Below, piece after piece: positions 1 through 8,153 of a stretch of 64,000 bases of DNA. The notes under the pieces were generated by a model. That model was not told where the DNA came from. It made no database searches and saw nothing but the letters and a program-made list of their open reading frames with translations. Source of the stretch: Gemmataceae bacterium (GTDB lineage Bacteria > Planctomycetota > Planctomycetia > Gemmatales > Gemmataceae); assembly GCA_022842245.1 (NCBI GenBank), contig JALHPZ010000003.1, positions 26,146 through 90,145 on the forward strand, in the 5' to 3' direction. The position numbers and the translations under genes are program-made. Position 1 is the stretch's first letter, and each line of letters opens with the position of its first letter.

Positions 1-224
1 TCCCGGACCTCGAACCTCTCGGGGTCGATGTCGCGGATCGCGTCTTCGACCTGCTGTCGGTCAATAGTAGCCCAGTCGTAGTGGCTGAACCGGATGCCGA
101 CGACGAGTTCGTCCAGGCCGGCGAACCCGTCGTCGTCCAGGGCGACGCCGAACCGGAGCGGGTGGTGCCGTAGTGCGAACGCCAGCACACGGACGAGCCG
201 TTGCGGTTCGGGTTCTTCGGTCAT
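1..224 (-). CDS. kptA: KptA/Tpt1-like RNA 2'-phosphotransferase, N-terminal part (cut by window edge)
   Basis: Only the first ~74 codons are inside the window; the gene runs off the left edge. The N-terminus carries the family's opening helix and LRHHP motif (about residues 19-23), followed by an LDDDGFAGLDEL-type segment typical of the Tpt1/KptA winged-helix lobe. The family moves an internal RNA 2'-phosphate to NAD+, giving ADP-ribose 1''-2''-cyclic phosphate; its bacterial role is unclear. The ATG at 224 follows an in-frame TGA (the stop of the preceding small gene) by only five codons, so the two genes share a frame with a 15-nt gap. The catalytic C-terminal lobe is not visible, so activity cannot be judged. 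Confidence 0.72.
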   Translation of the reverse strand, partial: MTEEPEPQRLVRVLAFALRHHPLRFGVALDDDGFAGLDELVVGIRFSHYDWATIDRQQVEDAIRDIDPERFEVR

Positions 225-239
225 GTCATCGCCCGCGGG

Positions 240-509
240 TCAGTGGAGTGTGGAGTGCGGCTCGTCGCCGGGAACGATGCGGCCCATGTCCTTCGCGCAC
301 CGGTCCAGCAGGAGCAGGGCTTCCCGCCGGTAGCCGTTCCGGAACAGGGTCTGGACGCGGTCGGCGTCCGCATCGCCCAGCACGGCCCAGAAGCCGACAC
401 GCCGCCCGCGACCCGCCCAGCTTTCGACGAGCCACAAGGTGTCGGCCCGCTCCGGTTGGAGGACGGCGAGACCGTGTGGGGAGGCGACTCCGACGTAGGC
501 TTTCAGCAT
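240..509 (-). CDS. Small protein of unknown function upstream of kptA
   Basis: An 89-residue protein that I do not recognise. It looks coding: third positions are GC-rich, and it fills the gap between the integrase and kptA on the same strand. It is mixed alpha/beta in character, with an aromatic stretch around residues 24-43 and an Arg/Leu-rich helix around 57-70. There is no signal peptide or membrane segment. The stop codon is in frame with the kptA start five codons later, which suggests co-transcription and perhaps coupled translation. A functional link to KptA is inference from position only. Confidence 0.5.
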   Translation of the reverse strand: MLKAYVGVASPHGLAVLQPERADTLWLVESWAGRGRRVGFWAVLGDADADRVQTLFRNGYRREALLLLDRCAKDMGRIVPGDEPHSTLH

Positions 510-541
510 CCCGCTTCCCTACCACGGTTCGCCGGCCCGGT

Positions 542-1756
542 TCAACCACCGAACACGGTCAGGATTGCCGCCCGCCGCTGGTCGGGGAACAGGTGGCGGT
601 AGCGCTTCTGCATCTCGACGGTCGTGTGGCCCATCAGTTCGTCGATGACCCGCTGGTCCACCCCGGCCGCGGCGAGGTTCGACGCGAACGAGTGGCGGAA
701 GGCGTGGTAGCCCCGGAGGACGTGCCACTTTGAACCTTTCACGCCCGTGCGGAACGCCTTCCAGGTCTGCCCGTCGGTGAGCATCCGGTCCCGAGCCGAC
801 GAGAAGGCGAACGCCCCGCCGGGGTGGACCCCGGCGAAGTACTCCCGCATCACCGCCTCGACCCGCGGACTCATGTCCACGGTGCGGAACGTCTCCGTGT
901 CCCGGCTCCGTTTCTTCTCCCGGAGGAGGACGAGCTTGCCCTCGAAGTCGAAGTCCTCGACGCGAGCACGGAAGAGTTCGGCCCGGCGGGCTCCCGTATA
1001 AGCCGCGGTGACGAGGAACGGGTAGAGGTAGCGGGCGCTCGTTTTCCGGCGGACGTGGGCCAGCACTTCAGTCACCTGTGCGGGGTCGAGGAACAAGCCA
1101 TCCCACAACTCCCGCTCCCGCCGCTTGTCCACACCGCCGCGAGCGAGGATGGTTTGAATCTGGTCGTAGGTGCGGAACGGTTCCGATTGCTTCTCCTTCG
1201 AGAACGCGAGTTCGACCTCCGGGAACTTGGTCGGCACCTGCCCGCGACGCTGTGCCCAGTTCCACACGAAGCGCAGGGTGGCGACGGCCTTTCGCACCGT
1301 CTTCGGTTTGACCGGATGACCGCGGTGGAGTTCTCGACTCCGGGCGTCTACGAACTGCTGGACGGTGCCGGCGGTGATGGCAGCGACCGGTGTTTCGCCG
1401 CCGATGAGCCGGGCGAGGTGGTTCAGGTGGATGTCTTCCATCGCCCGGGTGATGACTTCCTTCGCCCCGGCGGTGAACTCGGTGCGGTAGGTCTCGAACA
1501 TCTCGGCGAGGCGGACGGGCCGCACCACGGACACCTTTTTCTCCAGCCGGCCGTCGCTCATCAGGAACAGGCCGACGTCGGCCCCGTCGGGGACGGCGAG
1601 CCGCCCCCGCTCGACGAGCCGCAGGTTCTCCTCCAGCCGAACGAGGCACGCCTCGGCGTCCTTCCGCTCGGCCGCTTTGACGCTGACGGAGTGTTTCTGA
1701 CCGCCCAGGCGGAAGATGACCCGAAAGCGGGTGCCCCGCTGTTCCAACGACGCCAT
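542..1756 (-). CDS. Tyrosine recombinase / phage-type integrase
   Basis: A 404-residue site-specific recombinase. The C-terminal catalytic domain shows the expected residues: Arg257 in TGARRAEL, His351 and Arg354 in the YHAFRHSFAS box, His377 in LMGHTT and the nucleophile Tyr386 in KRYRHL. The N-terminal ~60 residues resemble an arm-binding domain, followed by a helical core-binding domain (about 85-215). An upstream in-frame start at 1924 exists, but the ATG at 1756 is preferred because a strong GGGGAGGG ribosome site lies seven bases before it and the family alignment begins there. The gene lies 172 bases from the 3' end of tRNA-Ser, the usual position for an integrase of an element inserted into a tRNA gene. 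Confidence 0.93.
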   Translation of the reverse strand: MASLEQRGTRFRVIFRLGGQKHSVSVKAAERKDAEACLVRLEENLRLVERGRLAVPDGADVGLFLMSDGRLEKKVSVVRPVRLAEMFETYRTEFTAGAKEVITRAMEDIHLNHLARLIGGETPVAAITAGTVQQFVDARSRELHRGHPVKPKTVRKAVATLRFVWNWAQRRGQVPTKFPEVELAFSKEKQSEPFRTYDQIQTILARGGVDKRRERELWDGLFLDPAQVTEVLAHVRRKTSARYLYPFLVTAAYTGARRAELFRARVEDFDFEGKLVLLREKKRSRDTETFRTVDMSPRVEAVMREYFAGVHPGGAFAFSSARDRMLTDGQTWKAFRTGVKGSKWHVLRGYHAFRHSFASNLAAAGVDQRVIDELMGHTTVEMQKRYRHLFPDQRRAAILTVFGG

Positions 1757-1928
1757 CGCCGGACCCTCCCCGTCGCATTCTTCGGGAGGAGACCAGAGAC
1801 GTAACCCCAGCGTGAAGCCAGTGTTGTCCCCAATTTGTCCCCAAAGTGGGGTCCGGCCGGGCGACAGACTTCCCGAGACGGTGTCGGAAAGCCTGGTTTT
1901 TGAAGTGATTTCGACGTGCTTCAATCAG

Positions 1929-2015
1929 CGGAGAGGGAGGGATTCGAACCCTCGTTACCCTTTCGGGTAAATCGGTTTTCGAGACCGACGCATTCAACCA
2001 CTCTGCCACCTCTCC
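1929..2015 (-). tRNA. tRNA-Ser (anticodon CGA)
   Basis: The reverse strand folds as a class II tRNA of 87 nt. The acceptor arm GGAGAGG pairs with CCTCTCC and is followed by discriminator G. The anticodon stem TCGGT/ACCGA encloses loop CTCGAAA with anticodon CGA (reads UCG). There is a long variable arm (TACCC/GGGTA) and a GGTTCGAATCC T-arm. CCA is not encoded. The 3' end faces the integrase gene, making it the likely attachment site of the element to the left. Confidence 0.95.
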
Positions 2016-2088
2016 AGCGGTGTCCACAAAGTATACGGCACAATCCATCTGGCGGACAGACACCGGAAAACGTGACGGGTTCGGCCCT

Positions 2089-3183
2089 TCACGCGGCCCG
2101 GCGGATCGCTTGGGCGTCCGGCCTGCCGTCCGCCTCCTCACCGGGGGCGAAGGCCTTCAGCTTCGGTTTGGGATCAACCCAGGGGGCGAACTTCCGGAGC
2201 GGTCGTTCGACCAGCGAATAGAAAAGGACGCCGGCACAGATGCCGGTGAACACGAAAACACAAAAGAGCAGTTCCAGCGGTAGCCACGAATCCAACCGAA
2301 GACTCTTCGCGATCTTCGTCATCACTGAAAGGGCAGGATAATGGACGAGATAGATCGAGTAGGACGCGTCACCCAATAATGCGAGCCAGCGCGGCATGTT
2401 CAGTGGTCGATTAAGGTCGCGTGCGGCAAGTCCGATTAACAACGCCATCGAGCCGATTGCGCCGATCGCGATACGAGAGATTGGGAAGGATTGCGCGAGT
2501 GTCGGGTCGAACAGAACGCGTGCGAGGAGCACGACGGCTCCCGAAAGTGCAAGCCAGCCGGGACCGGGGATGCGGAATCGATGGATCACTTCGGCGGCGA
2601 TCATGCCTCCGAGGATGCAAATGAATCCGGGATGCGCCAGAAAGCTCCCGGCAAACGTGCCGGTGTCGGGACGGGCCATCAGGAAGGCGAACCATAAGCC
2701 AAAAAGGATCAGACCGAGTGTTCGGTTCAGGACGAGCACGGCGAACGCAAGGTAGAAGACGATTTCCAACGACATTGTCCAACTGACGGGGAGAATCGGT
2801 TGAGCCGATGGTTGCGGGAGGAGCAGCACGGATCGGGCGATGACGCCGGGATCGCGTTGCGAGCCGTCGCCGAAACTCGGTACGAGGAAGAAGATCGGCA
2901 GTACCATCATCAGTGCGACCCAGTAGGCCGGGTAGACGCGGTGGGCGCGTCGGTAGAGATATCGGGCCGCACGGTCTGGTCGGCCGATGTCGCGCCGATG
3001 GACGTGCAGGATGATGAATCCACTCAGGACGAACAGGACGTCGAGCGCAACGGGACCGAGACCGTAAAGGAACTCGAATCGGTGCCAATTGAAGTACTTG
3101 GGCAGTGCGCAGATCGAGATGGCGTGGGCAACGACGACGAGGATGCACGCGGCCGCACGGCAGAGTTGCAAGGAATGGAGCAT
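2089..3183 (-). CDS. Acyltransferase 3 family (OafA/NodX-type) integral membrane protein
   Basis: A 364-residue multi-pass membrane protein of the acyltransferase-3 family, which O-acylates extracytoplasmic sugars or lipids. The first helix (about 4-26) contains VVVAHA with the conserved His, and the second contains LFVLSGFII, both hallmarks of the family. About ten hydrophobic segments follow, and the C-terminus (after ~340) is a short charged cytoplasmic tail. No glycan-synthesis genes adjoin, so the substrate is unknown. It is divergently arranged from the small gene at 3343. Confidence 0.88.
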   Translation of the reverse strand: MLHSLQLCRAAACILVVVAHAISICALPKYFNWHRFEFLYGLGPVALDVLFVLSGFIILHVHRRDIGRPDRAARYLYRRAHRVYPAYWVALMMVLPIFFLVPSFGDGSQRDPGVIARSVLLLPQPSAQPILPVSWTMSLEIVFYLAFAVLVLNRTLGLILFGLWFAFLMARPDTGTFAGSFLAHPGFICILGGMIAAEVIHRFRIPGPGWLALSGAVVLLARVLFDPTLAQSFPISRIAIGAIGSMALLIGLAARDLNRPLNMPRWLALLGDASYSIYLVHYPALSVMTKIAKSLRLDSWLPLELLFCVFVFTGICAGVLFYSLVERPLRKFAPWVDPKPKLKAFAPGEEADGRPDAQAIRRAA

Positions 3184-3342
3184 GCGACCCTCGACACTCT
3201 CGGCCGAGAATCTTCGACTTCGGTACGATCGTTCTTCAGGTTGGTTTCGTTTGGAAACGATTCGGTCTTCTCGCCGCGATAATATGGAGAGAGATTGACG
3301 GATCTACCGATCGAAGGGCCCTGAAAGTTCTGGAGAAGATTC

Positions 3343-3555
3343 ATGAGCGCCGAAGCGTCTGCCGAAGTCCGTAATCAGCGGATCAAGGAATTCCTTCAGA
3401 TCCTGCCGTTGACCGTGGAACTGGCGGGGTTGCCGAAGTGCGATCCCAACAAAATCTTCACGGCGGATCAGTTGGATCTGCGTTGTACGAACCTGAAGAT
3501 CGCGTACAAGTTGGCGCGGGGCCTGCTGAAGGAAGTGGCCGACGGCGCCGGTTGA
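3343..3555 (+). CDS. Small conserved-looking hypothetical protein
   Basis: A 70-residue soluble, mostly helical protein with no recognised domain. The middle contains an LAGLPKCDP turn and a TADQLDLRCTNLKIAYKLA helix; the only cysteines are in these two places. It ends exactly one base before the acpS stop on the other strand, so the pair is convergent with no spacer. A good start with an upstream GGAGAAG supports it as a real gene. No function is proposed. Confidence 0.6.
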   Translation: MSAEASAEVRNQRIKEFLQILPLTVELAGLPKCDPNKIFTADQLDLRCTNLKIAYKLARGLLKEVADGAG

Positions 3556-3936
3556 TCATTTGAGGGCGATCGCCATGGCGGTCGCAAAGAGCCGCGTGTA
3601 GGCGAAGGAGACGCGGATGCCCTTGGCGCCCTTGGCGAGGGCCTTTTCTCGCGTCGGGCCCGTGAGCTTGACGCGGGCCTCGCCCCCCTTCTGGCAAACG
3701 ACCTCGATGTCGTGCCAACTGACGCCGCGTTTCCACTTGCGGCCGAGTGAGCGGAACACCGCCTCCTTCGTCGCCCAGACGGCGGTGTAATACTCCGTGC
3801 TGTGGCTGCGCTGGCTGCAGAAGGCGATCTCCCGTTCGGTGAACACTTCGTAAAGGAATTTCTCTGCGTGCTTTTCGATGAGTTTGCGCACCCGTGCACA
3901 ATCGTGAATCTGCGTTCCCAAACCGAGGATGTTCAT
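3556..3936 (-). CDS. acpS: Holo-[acyl-carrier-protein] synthase
   Basis: A 126-residue protein of the AcpS phosphopantetheinyl-transferase family, which moves 4'-phosphopantetheine from CoA to a Ser of acyl carrier protein. The N-terminal GLGTQIHDCARV segment and the WATKEAVFRSLG box (Lys57, Glu58) match the family, and the length is typical. One oddity: the Asp that normally follows Gly-x-Gly-x in the first motif (a Mg2+ ligand) is Gln9 here, while the second ligand, Glu58, is kept. Its start region overlaps the upstream extension of the helicase reading frame, which is one reason for choosing the later helicase start. Confidence 0.88.
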   Translation of the reverse strand: MNILGLGTQIHDCARVRKLIEKHAEKFLYEVFTEREIAFCSQRSHSTEYYTAVWATKEAVFRSLGRKWKRGVSWHDIEVVCQKGGEARVKLTGPTREKALAKGAKGIRVSFAYTRLFATAMAIALK

Positions 3937-4030
3937 CGCCGTCGTCCCGTCCGTGCGGTTCGTAGAATGTCCTTTTATTCTTGCGAACGGATCGCGGGGG
4001 CGGAACCCCAGTTTTCCGTCGGAGCGTGGA

Positions 4031-6238
4031 ATGTCGGACGATCTACTTCGGGATTTGACGGAGGACCAGCGCGCCGCCGTGACTTACGGGGATGGGCCGC
4101 TTCTTATCCTGGCGGGGGCGGGCAGCGGCAAGACGCGTGTCATCACGCGTCGCGTGGCACACCTGCTCCGGTCCGGGGTACGAGGGGGTAGCATCCTCGC
4201 CATCACGTTCACGAACAAGGCCGCCGGTGAGATGCGCAAGCGTATCGACGAGCTCGTCCCCGGCAACCGGCTCTGGATCTGTACCTTTCACAGTCTCGGC
4301 GCGCGGCTGCTACGCATGTACGCCGACCGGTTGGAGATCGATCGCAACTTCACCATCTACGATGTAGACGACCGAAACAAATTGGTGAAAGAGGCCCTCG
4401 ACGCAACGGGCATGGACAATGCGAAGTTCACGCCCGACCGGCTATCCGGCGCGATCAGCAAGGCCAAGAACCAACTTCTCACGCCAAAGCAATACGAACA
4501 GCAGGCACACGATTACTTCTCGCAGACCGTCGCAAAGGTGTATTACGGCTACGAGAAGCGCCTGCGCGCCGCTAACGGCATGGACTTCGACGACCTGCTG
4601 TACCTTCCGGCGCTCGCCTTGCGGCACAACGAAGAACTACGCGCCGAATTGGACGCGCGGTTTCACTACGTGCTCATCGACGAGTATCAGGACACTAACC
4701 TCGCGCAATACGAGATCGCGCGGCGGCTGTCGCTGAACCACCCAAACTTGTGCGTGGTGGGCGATCCGGATCAATCGATTTACAAGTGGCGCGGTTCCGA
4801 CATCAAAAACATTCTCGACTTCGAGCGGGACTTCCCCAACGCGAAGGTCATCACCCTCCAGCAGAACTATCGGAGCACGAAGGCGATCCTGCGGGCGGCG
4901 AGCGCCGTCATCGACCACAACAAGCACCGGAAGAAGAAGACGCTGGTGACGGACAACCCGGCGGGCGACGCCGTGCGCGTCCTGTCGTTCAATACGGGGC
5001 TGGACGAAGCCGAAGGCGTGGTGATGCGCATCAAGGATGCCGTGAAGGCGGGAAATCACCGCTTCCGCGACGCGGCAATCTTTGTGCGGATCAACGCGCT
5101 GACGCGGACGCTGGAATCGGCATTCGTCAAGCACGGCGTGCCGTTTCAGATCGTCCGCGGCCTCGCGTTCTACGAACGCAAGGAGACCCGCGATGTCCTG
5201 GCGTACTTGCGGCTGCTGGTGAACCCGAACGATACCGTGTCGTTCCTGCGCGCCGTGAACGAACCGGCGCGCGGCATTGGCAAGACGAGCCTCGAACGGT
5301 TGATCGCCCACGCCGAGCGGCACGAGACGAGCCTCTTGCAGGCGGCCGCGAACGTCGCGCGGATCCCGGAGATCAAGGGCAAGGCGGCGACGGGCCTCGT
5401 GAATTTCTACCGGCTGCTCGCCGAGCTACGCGCCCAACTCGAACTGCCGCCGCAGGAACTCATTCGGCTGGTGCTCGACAAGTCCGGCTATCGCAAGATG
5501 CTCGCCGACTCGAAGGATGACGAAGACGCCGACCGCCTCGCGAACATCGAGGAACTCATCACGGCCGCGAAACAGTTCCACGACGAGGACGAATCGCGAA
5601 CACTCGCGGACTTCCTCGAACAGATTTCGCTCGCGTCGGACGTGGACGGTTGGGACGAAGCCGCCGACGCCGTGAACGTGATGACGCTGCACGCCGCCAA
5701 GGGGCTGGAGTTCCCGGTCGTGTACCTCCTCGCGGTGGAGCAGGGGCTGCTGCCTCACGAGCGGAGCCTGGCAAAGGACGAGGACATCGAAGAGGAACGC
5801 CGGCTCTGCTTCGTGGGAATGACGCGTGCAATGCGCGAGCTGACGCTCTGCCACGCGCGGCTGCGCGACTTCCGCGGGCAGGCTCTGTATCAGGTGCCGA
5901 GCATGTTCCTGGACGAATTGCCGGAGGAAGCGCGGCGGGAGGACGCCGATCCGGGGCGGAACTTCGCGCGGAGCGCGATTGATGAGTGGCGAACGAAGGC
6001 GGGCTACACCGGGGCGAACGCGGTGCCGGCTCCGCTACCGACGAAACGCGACCCGGCCGTCCACGGCGAATACAAGGAAGGGGCGATGGTGCAGCACGAT
6101 GAATATGGAATTGGACAGATCACTAACATCAGCGGGCACGGCGCGTTGAGACGGATGAAAGTTCGCTTCGCCACCGCGGGCGAGAAGACGTTCGTCGCCG
6201 ACAAGGTGACGATGAAGGTGGTGTCGCGCAAGACCTGA
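4031..6238 (+). CDS. UvrD/PcrA/Rep-type ATP-dependent DNA helicase
   Basis: A 735-residue superfamily 1A helicase (3'-5' unwinding in repair and replication). Visible motifs: Q-motif LTEDQRAAV, Walker A GAGSGKT (29-35), motif II DEYQDT (about 216-221), motif III GDPDQSIYKWRG, motif IV QNYRST, motif V TLHAAKGLEF and motif VI VGMTRA. The last ~70 residues form a PcrA-like tail with a GIGQITNISG segment, which in PcrA/UvrD contacts RNA polymerase (family knowledge). The ATG at 4031 is chosen because GGAG lies six bases upstream and the first motif follows at once; the earlier in-frame start at 3929 would overlap acpS. It ends one base before the next gene on the opposite strand. Confidence 0.93.
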   Translation: MSDDLLRDLTEDQRAAVTYGDGPLLILAGAGSGKTRVITRRVAHLLRSGVRGGSILAITFTNKAAGEMRKRIDELVPGNRLWICTFHSLGARLLRMYADRLEIDRNFTIYDVDDRNKLVKEALDATGMDNAKFTPDRLSGAISKAKNQLLTPKQYEQQAHDYFSQTVAKVYYGYEKRLRAANGMDFDDLLYLPALALRHNEELRAELDARFHYVLIDEYQDTNLAQYEIARRLSLNHPNLCVVGDPDQSIYKWRGSDIKNILDFERDFPNAKVITLQQNYRSTKAILRAASAVIDHNKHRKKKTLVTDNPAGDAVRVLSFNTGLDEAEGVVMRIKDAVKAGNHRFRDAAIFVRINALTRTLESAFVKHGVPFQIVRGLAFYERKETRDVLAYLRLLVNPNDTVSFLRAVNEPARGIGKTSLERLIAHAERHETSLLQAAANVARIPEIKGKAATGLVNFYRLLAELRAQLELPPQELIRLVLDKSGYRKMLADSKDDEDADRLANIEELITAAKQFHDEDESRTLADFLEQISLASDVDGWDEAADAVNVMTLHAAKGLEFPVVYLLAVEQGLLPHERSLAKDEDIEEERRLCFVGMTRAMRELTLCHARLRDFRGQALYQVPSMFLDELPEEARREDADPGRNFARSAIDEWRTKAGYTGANAVPAPLPTKRDPAVHGEYKEGAMVQHDEYGIGQITNISGHGALRRMKVRFATAGEKTFVADKVTMKVVSRKT

Positions 6239-6239
6239 T

Positions 6240-8123
6240 TCAATTCCGCACCGGTTCGGCCCGATCGATCGCGCTCCAAAACCGCTTGAGCGTTTCCACC
6301 GCGTCCTTCGCCGGCAGGTCGGCGTTCGAGTACAGCGAGCGCACGTAGAGCATTGCCAGCGCCCGGCTCTCGTCCTTCAGTTCCTCGCAGTCCTCGCCGA
6401 TGCGTACGGCGAATTCGTTCGGCGTCTCCTCCGGCTTGCGGCCGAGGTTGCCGTCCCACGCCCAGGCGTCCATCGCCGCGAAGCTGTACGCGATGAGTTG
6501 CGGCAGAGTCATCCGTTTCGCCGTGCCGTTCTCGAACGGGTTCGGGAAATCCGAGAACGGCGGCGGGCGCTCCGTCGCCGCCACCGGTTCCTCGTCGTCG
6601 TCCGTGTTGAGGGCTTTCCCTTCGCGAAGCTTTCGTGCGAACAGGTTCCGCACCCATTCGAGCAGGTTCTTCGCCCACTGGGTGAACGGCGCCAGGTATT
6701 TGAGGAAGAAAATCGCGATGCCGACGATCACGGCGACAGCCACGACGAACCAGACCACCCATTTGAGGAACCCGCCGATCGACTCGAAGATCTTGGACGT
6801 CGTCTCGCGAGCCGGACTGCCGTCGTTGTTCGAGCGATCATTGTCGTTCGACTTGTCCTCGGCTTGTTTGGCGTCCTTGTCGCCATCGGCCTGGTTGTCC
6901 TTCGGCTCGCCCTGCTTGCCGCCGTCGTCCTGCTTCTGTTGAGCATCGCCTTGCTTGCCGTCCTTGCCGTCGGCCTTGTTCTTGCCGCCCTGATCCTTGC
7001 CCTTGCCGCCGCCATCGCCTTTCTCGCCGGCGTTGCCGCCCTTCTCGCCGTTCTTGCCCGACGCCTTTGCGTCCTTGCCGGCCTCGTTCTTGTTGCCGGC
7101 CTTGCCTTCCCCTTTGCCGGCGGCGCCGTCGTCGGTCTTCTGGGCGAACTTCGAGGCGTTCCGGTCCTTCTTGCCGGCCGTGGGCAGGTCGATGAGCGGC
7201 GTCTCGGAGTGCGGTCGGGGCAGGGCGGCGCCGATCGCGAGGAAGATCGCGATCGTGGCGGCGCCGATGCCGAGCCAGCCGAGCGTCATGGGGGCGGGAA
7301 TCTTGGCGTTCCGTTCGCGGAGGTATTTGCGCAGGCCGAGCAGGCTCGTCGTCACGAGCAGCATGAGGCCGCTGCCGACGTAGGCGGTCATCTGCAGGAA
7401 GGTGGCGCGTCGCCGTGCCGCGTCGTCCGCGGGAATGAGCGATTGCCCGAGGCCGAAGAGTGGGAACGCCGCGAGCGAGAAGTAGACGATCCACGTGCCG
7501 GGCGTGTGCGGCTTTTTCCGTTGGGCCTCGCGGTATCGGCTCCAGCGCGCCATCCAGCCGGCGAATCCGTCGGGGTCCTTCTTCCGCTTCTTCGCCTCCT
7601 GCCGGGTAGCCGCGTCGTCGGCATCGTCTGCTTCGCCGACCTTCTCGCGCGATCGTTTCTCCGCGTCGTTCGTCGCCGTCGGTCCATCGAGTCCCGCCGC
7701 CGCGAGAATGCCCCGGCCGCTGGTTTTGCGATCCTCGTCCAGGTGCGTGCAGTCCCACGTGAGCTTGTTCGCGCTCCACCAGACGACGGCCATGAGGAAA
7801 AGGTTGATGACTGGCGAAAGGAGTTTCGCCGACGCGCTCGGGTACTCGACGAAGGCCTGAAACGCGAGGAAGGTCGCGACCGCGAGAAACGAACCGTAGA
7901 GCCAGGCCTTCGTGGAGCCCTGTTCGATGCTGATGCGGGCGATGAGGACCGCGGCGACGACAAAGAAGAAGAGCGTGGAGACGAGCCGCGTGGAGTATTG
8001 GCCGGAGTAGAGCACTTCGACGAGGAAGAACGACAGGCTGCCGACCATCAGCATGACGAGGATCGGGCTGAGGGCCGTGACCACCCAGTCCACGAAGGTC
8101 GGCTTTTCGCGCGGCGCGGGCAT
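6240..8123 (-). CDS. DUF4129-type membrane protein with long charged linker
   Basis: A 627-residue integral membrane protein. The N-terminal half has several helices (about 12-35, 45-62, 70-90, 105-120, then two pairs around 210-290). A low-complexity hydrophilic stretch of roughly 130 residues (about 310-440), built from Gly, Lys, Asp, Gln and Asn, precedes one more helix near 455-480. The C-terminal ~100 residues resemble the DUF4129 domain often found near MoxR ATPase/transglutaminase loci (ETPNEFA and a final helix). None of those partners is visible here. The gene is convergent with the helicase and follows recN on the same strand by 30 bases, so the two could be one transcript. Confidence 0.7.
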   Translation of the reverse strand: MPAPREKPTFVDWVVTALSPILVMLMVGSLSFFLVEVLYSGQYSTRLVSTLFFFVVAAVLIARISIEQGSTKAWLYGSFLAVATFLAFQAFVEYPSASAKLLSPVINLFLMAVVWWSANKLTWDCTHLDEDRKTSGRGILAAAGLDGPTATNDAEKRSREKVGEADDADDAATRQEAKKRKKDPDGFAGWMARWSRYREAQRKKPHTPGTWIVYFSLAAFPLFGLGQSLIPADDAARRRATFLQMTAYVGSGLMLLVTTSLLGLRKYLRERNAKIPAPMTLGWLGIGAATIAIFLAIGAALPRPHSETPLIDLPTAGKKDRNASKFAQKTDDGAAGKGEGKAGNKNEAGKDAKASGKNGEKGGNAGEKGDGGGKGKDQGGKNKADGKDGKQGDAQQKQDDGGKQGEPKDNQADGDKDAKQAEDKSNDNDRSNNDGSPARETTSKIFESIGGFLKWVVWFVVAVAVIVGIAIFFLKYLAPFTQWAKNLLEWVRNLFARKLREGKALNTDDDEEPVAATERPPPFSDFPNPFENGTAKRMTLPQLIAYSFAAMDAWAWDGNLGRKPEETPNEFAVRIGEDCEELKDESRALAMLYVRSLYSNADLPAKDAVETLKRFWSAIDRAEPVRN

Positions 8124-8153
8124 CGGCGGCCTCGTCGAAGGAGTACCTACACT

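Noticed and set aside
3929..4030. An upstream extension of the helicase gene
   Set aside because: It overlaps acpS on the other strand, has no family similarity, and a good ribosome site precedes the ATG at 4031.
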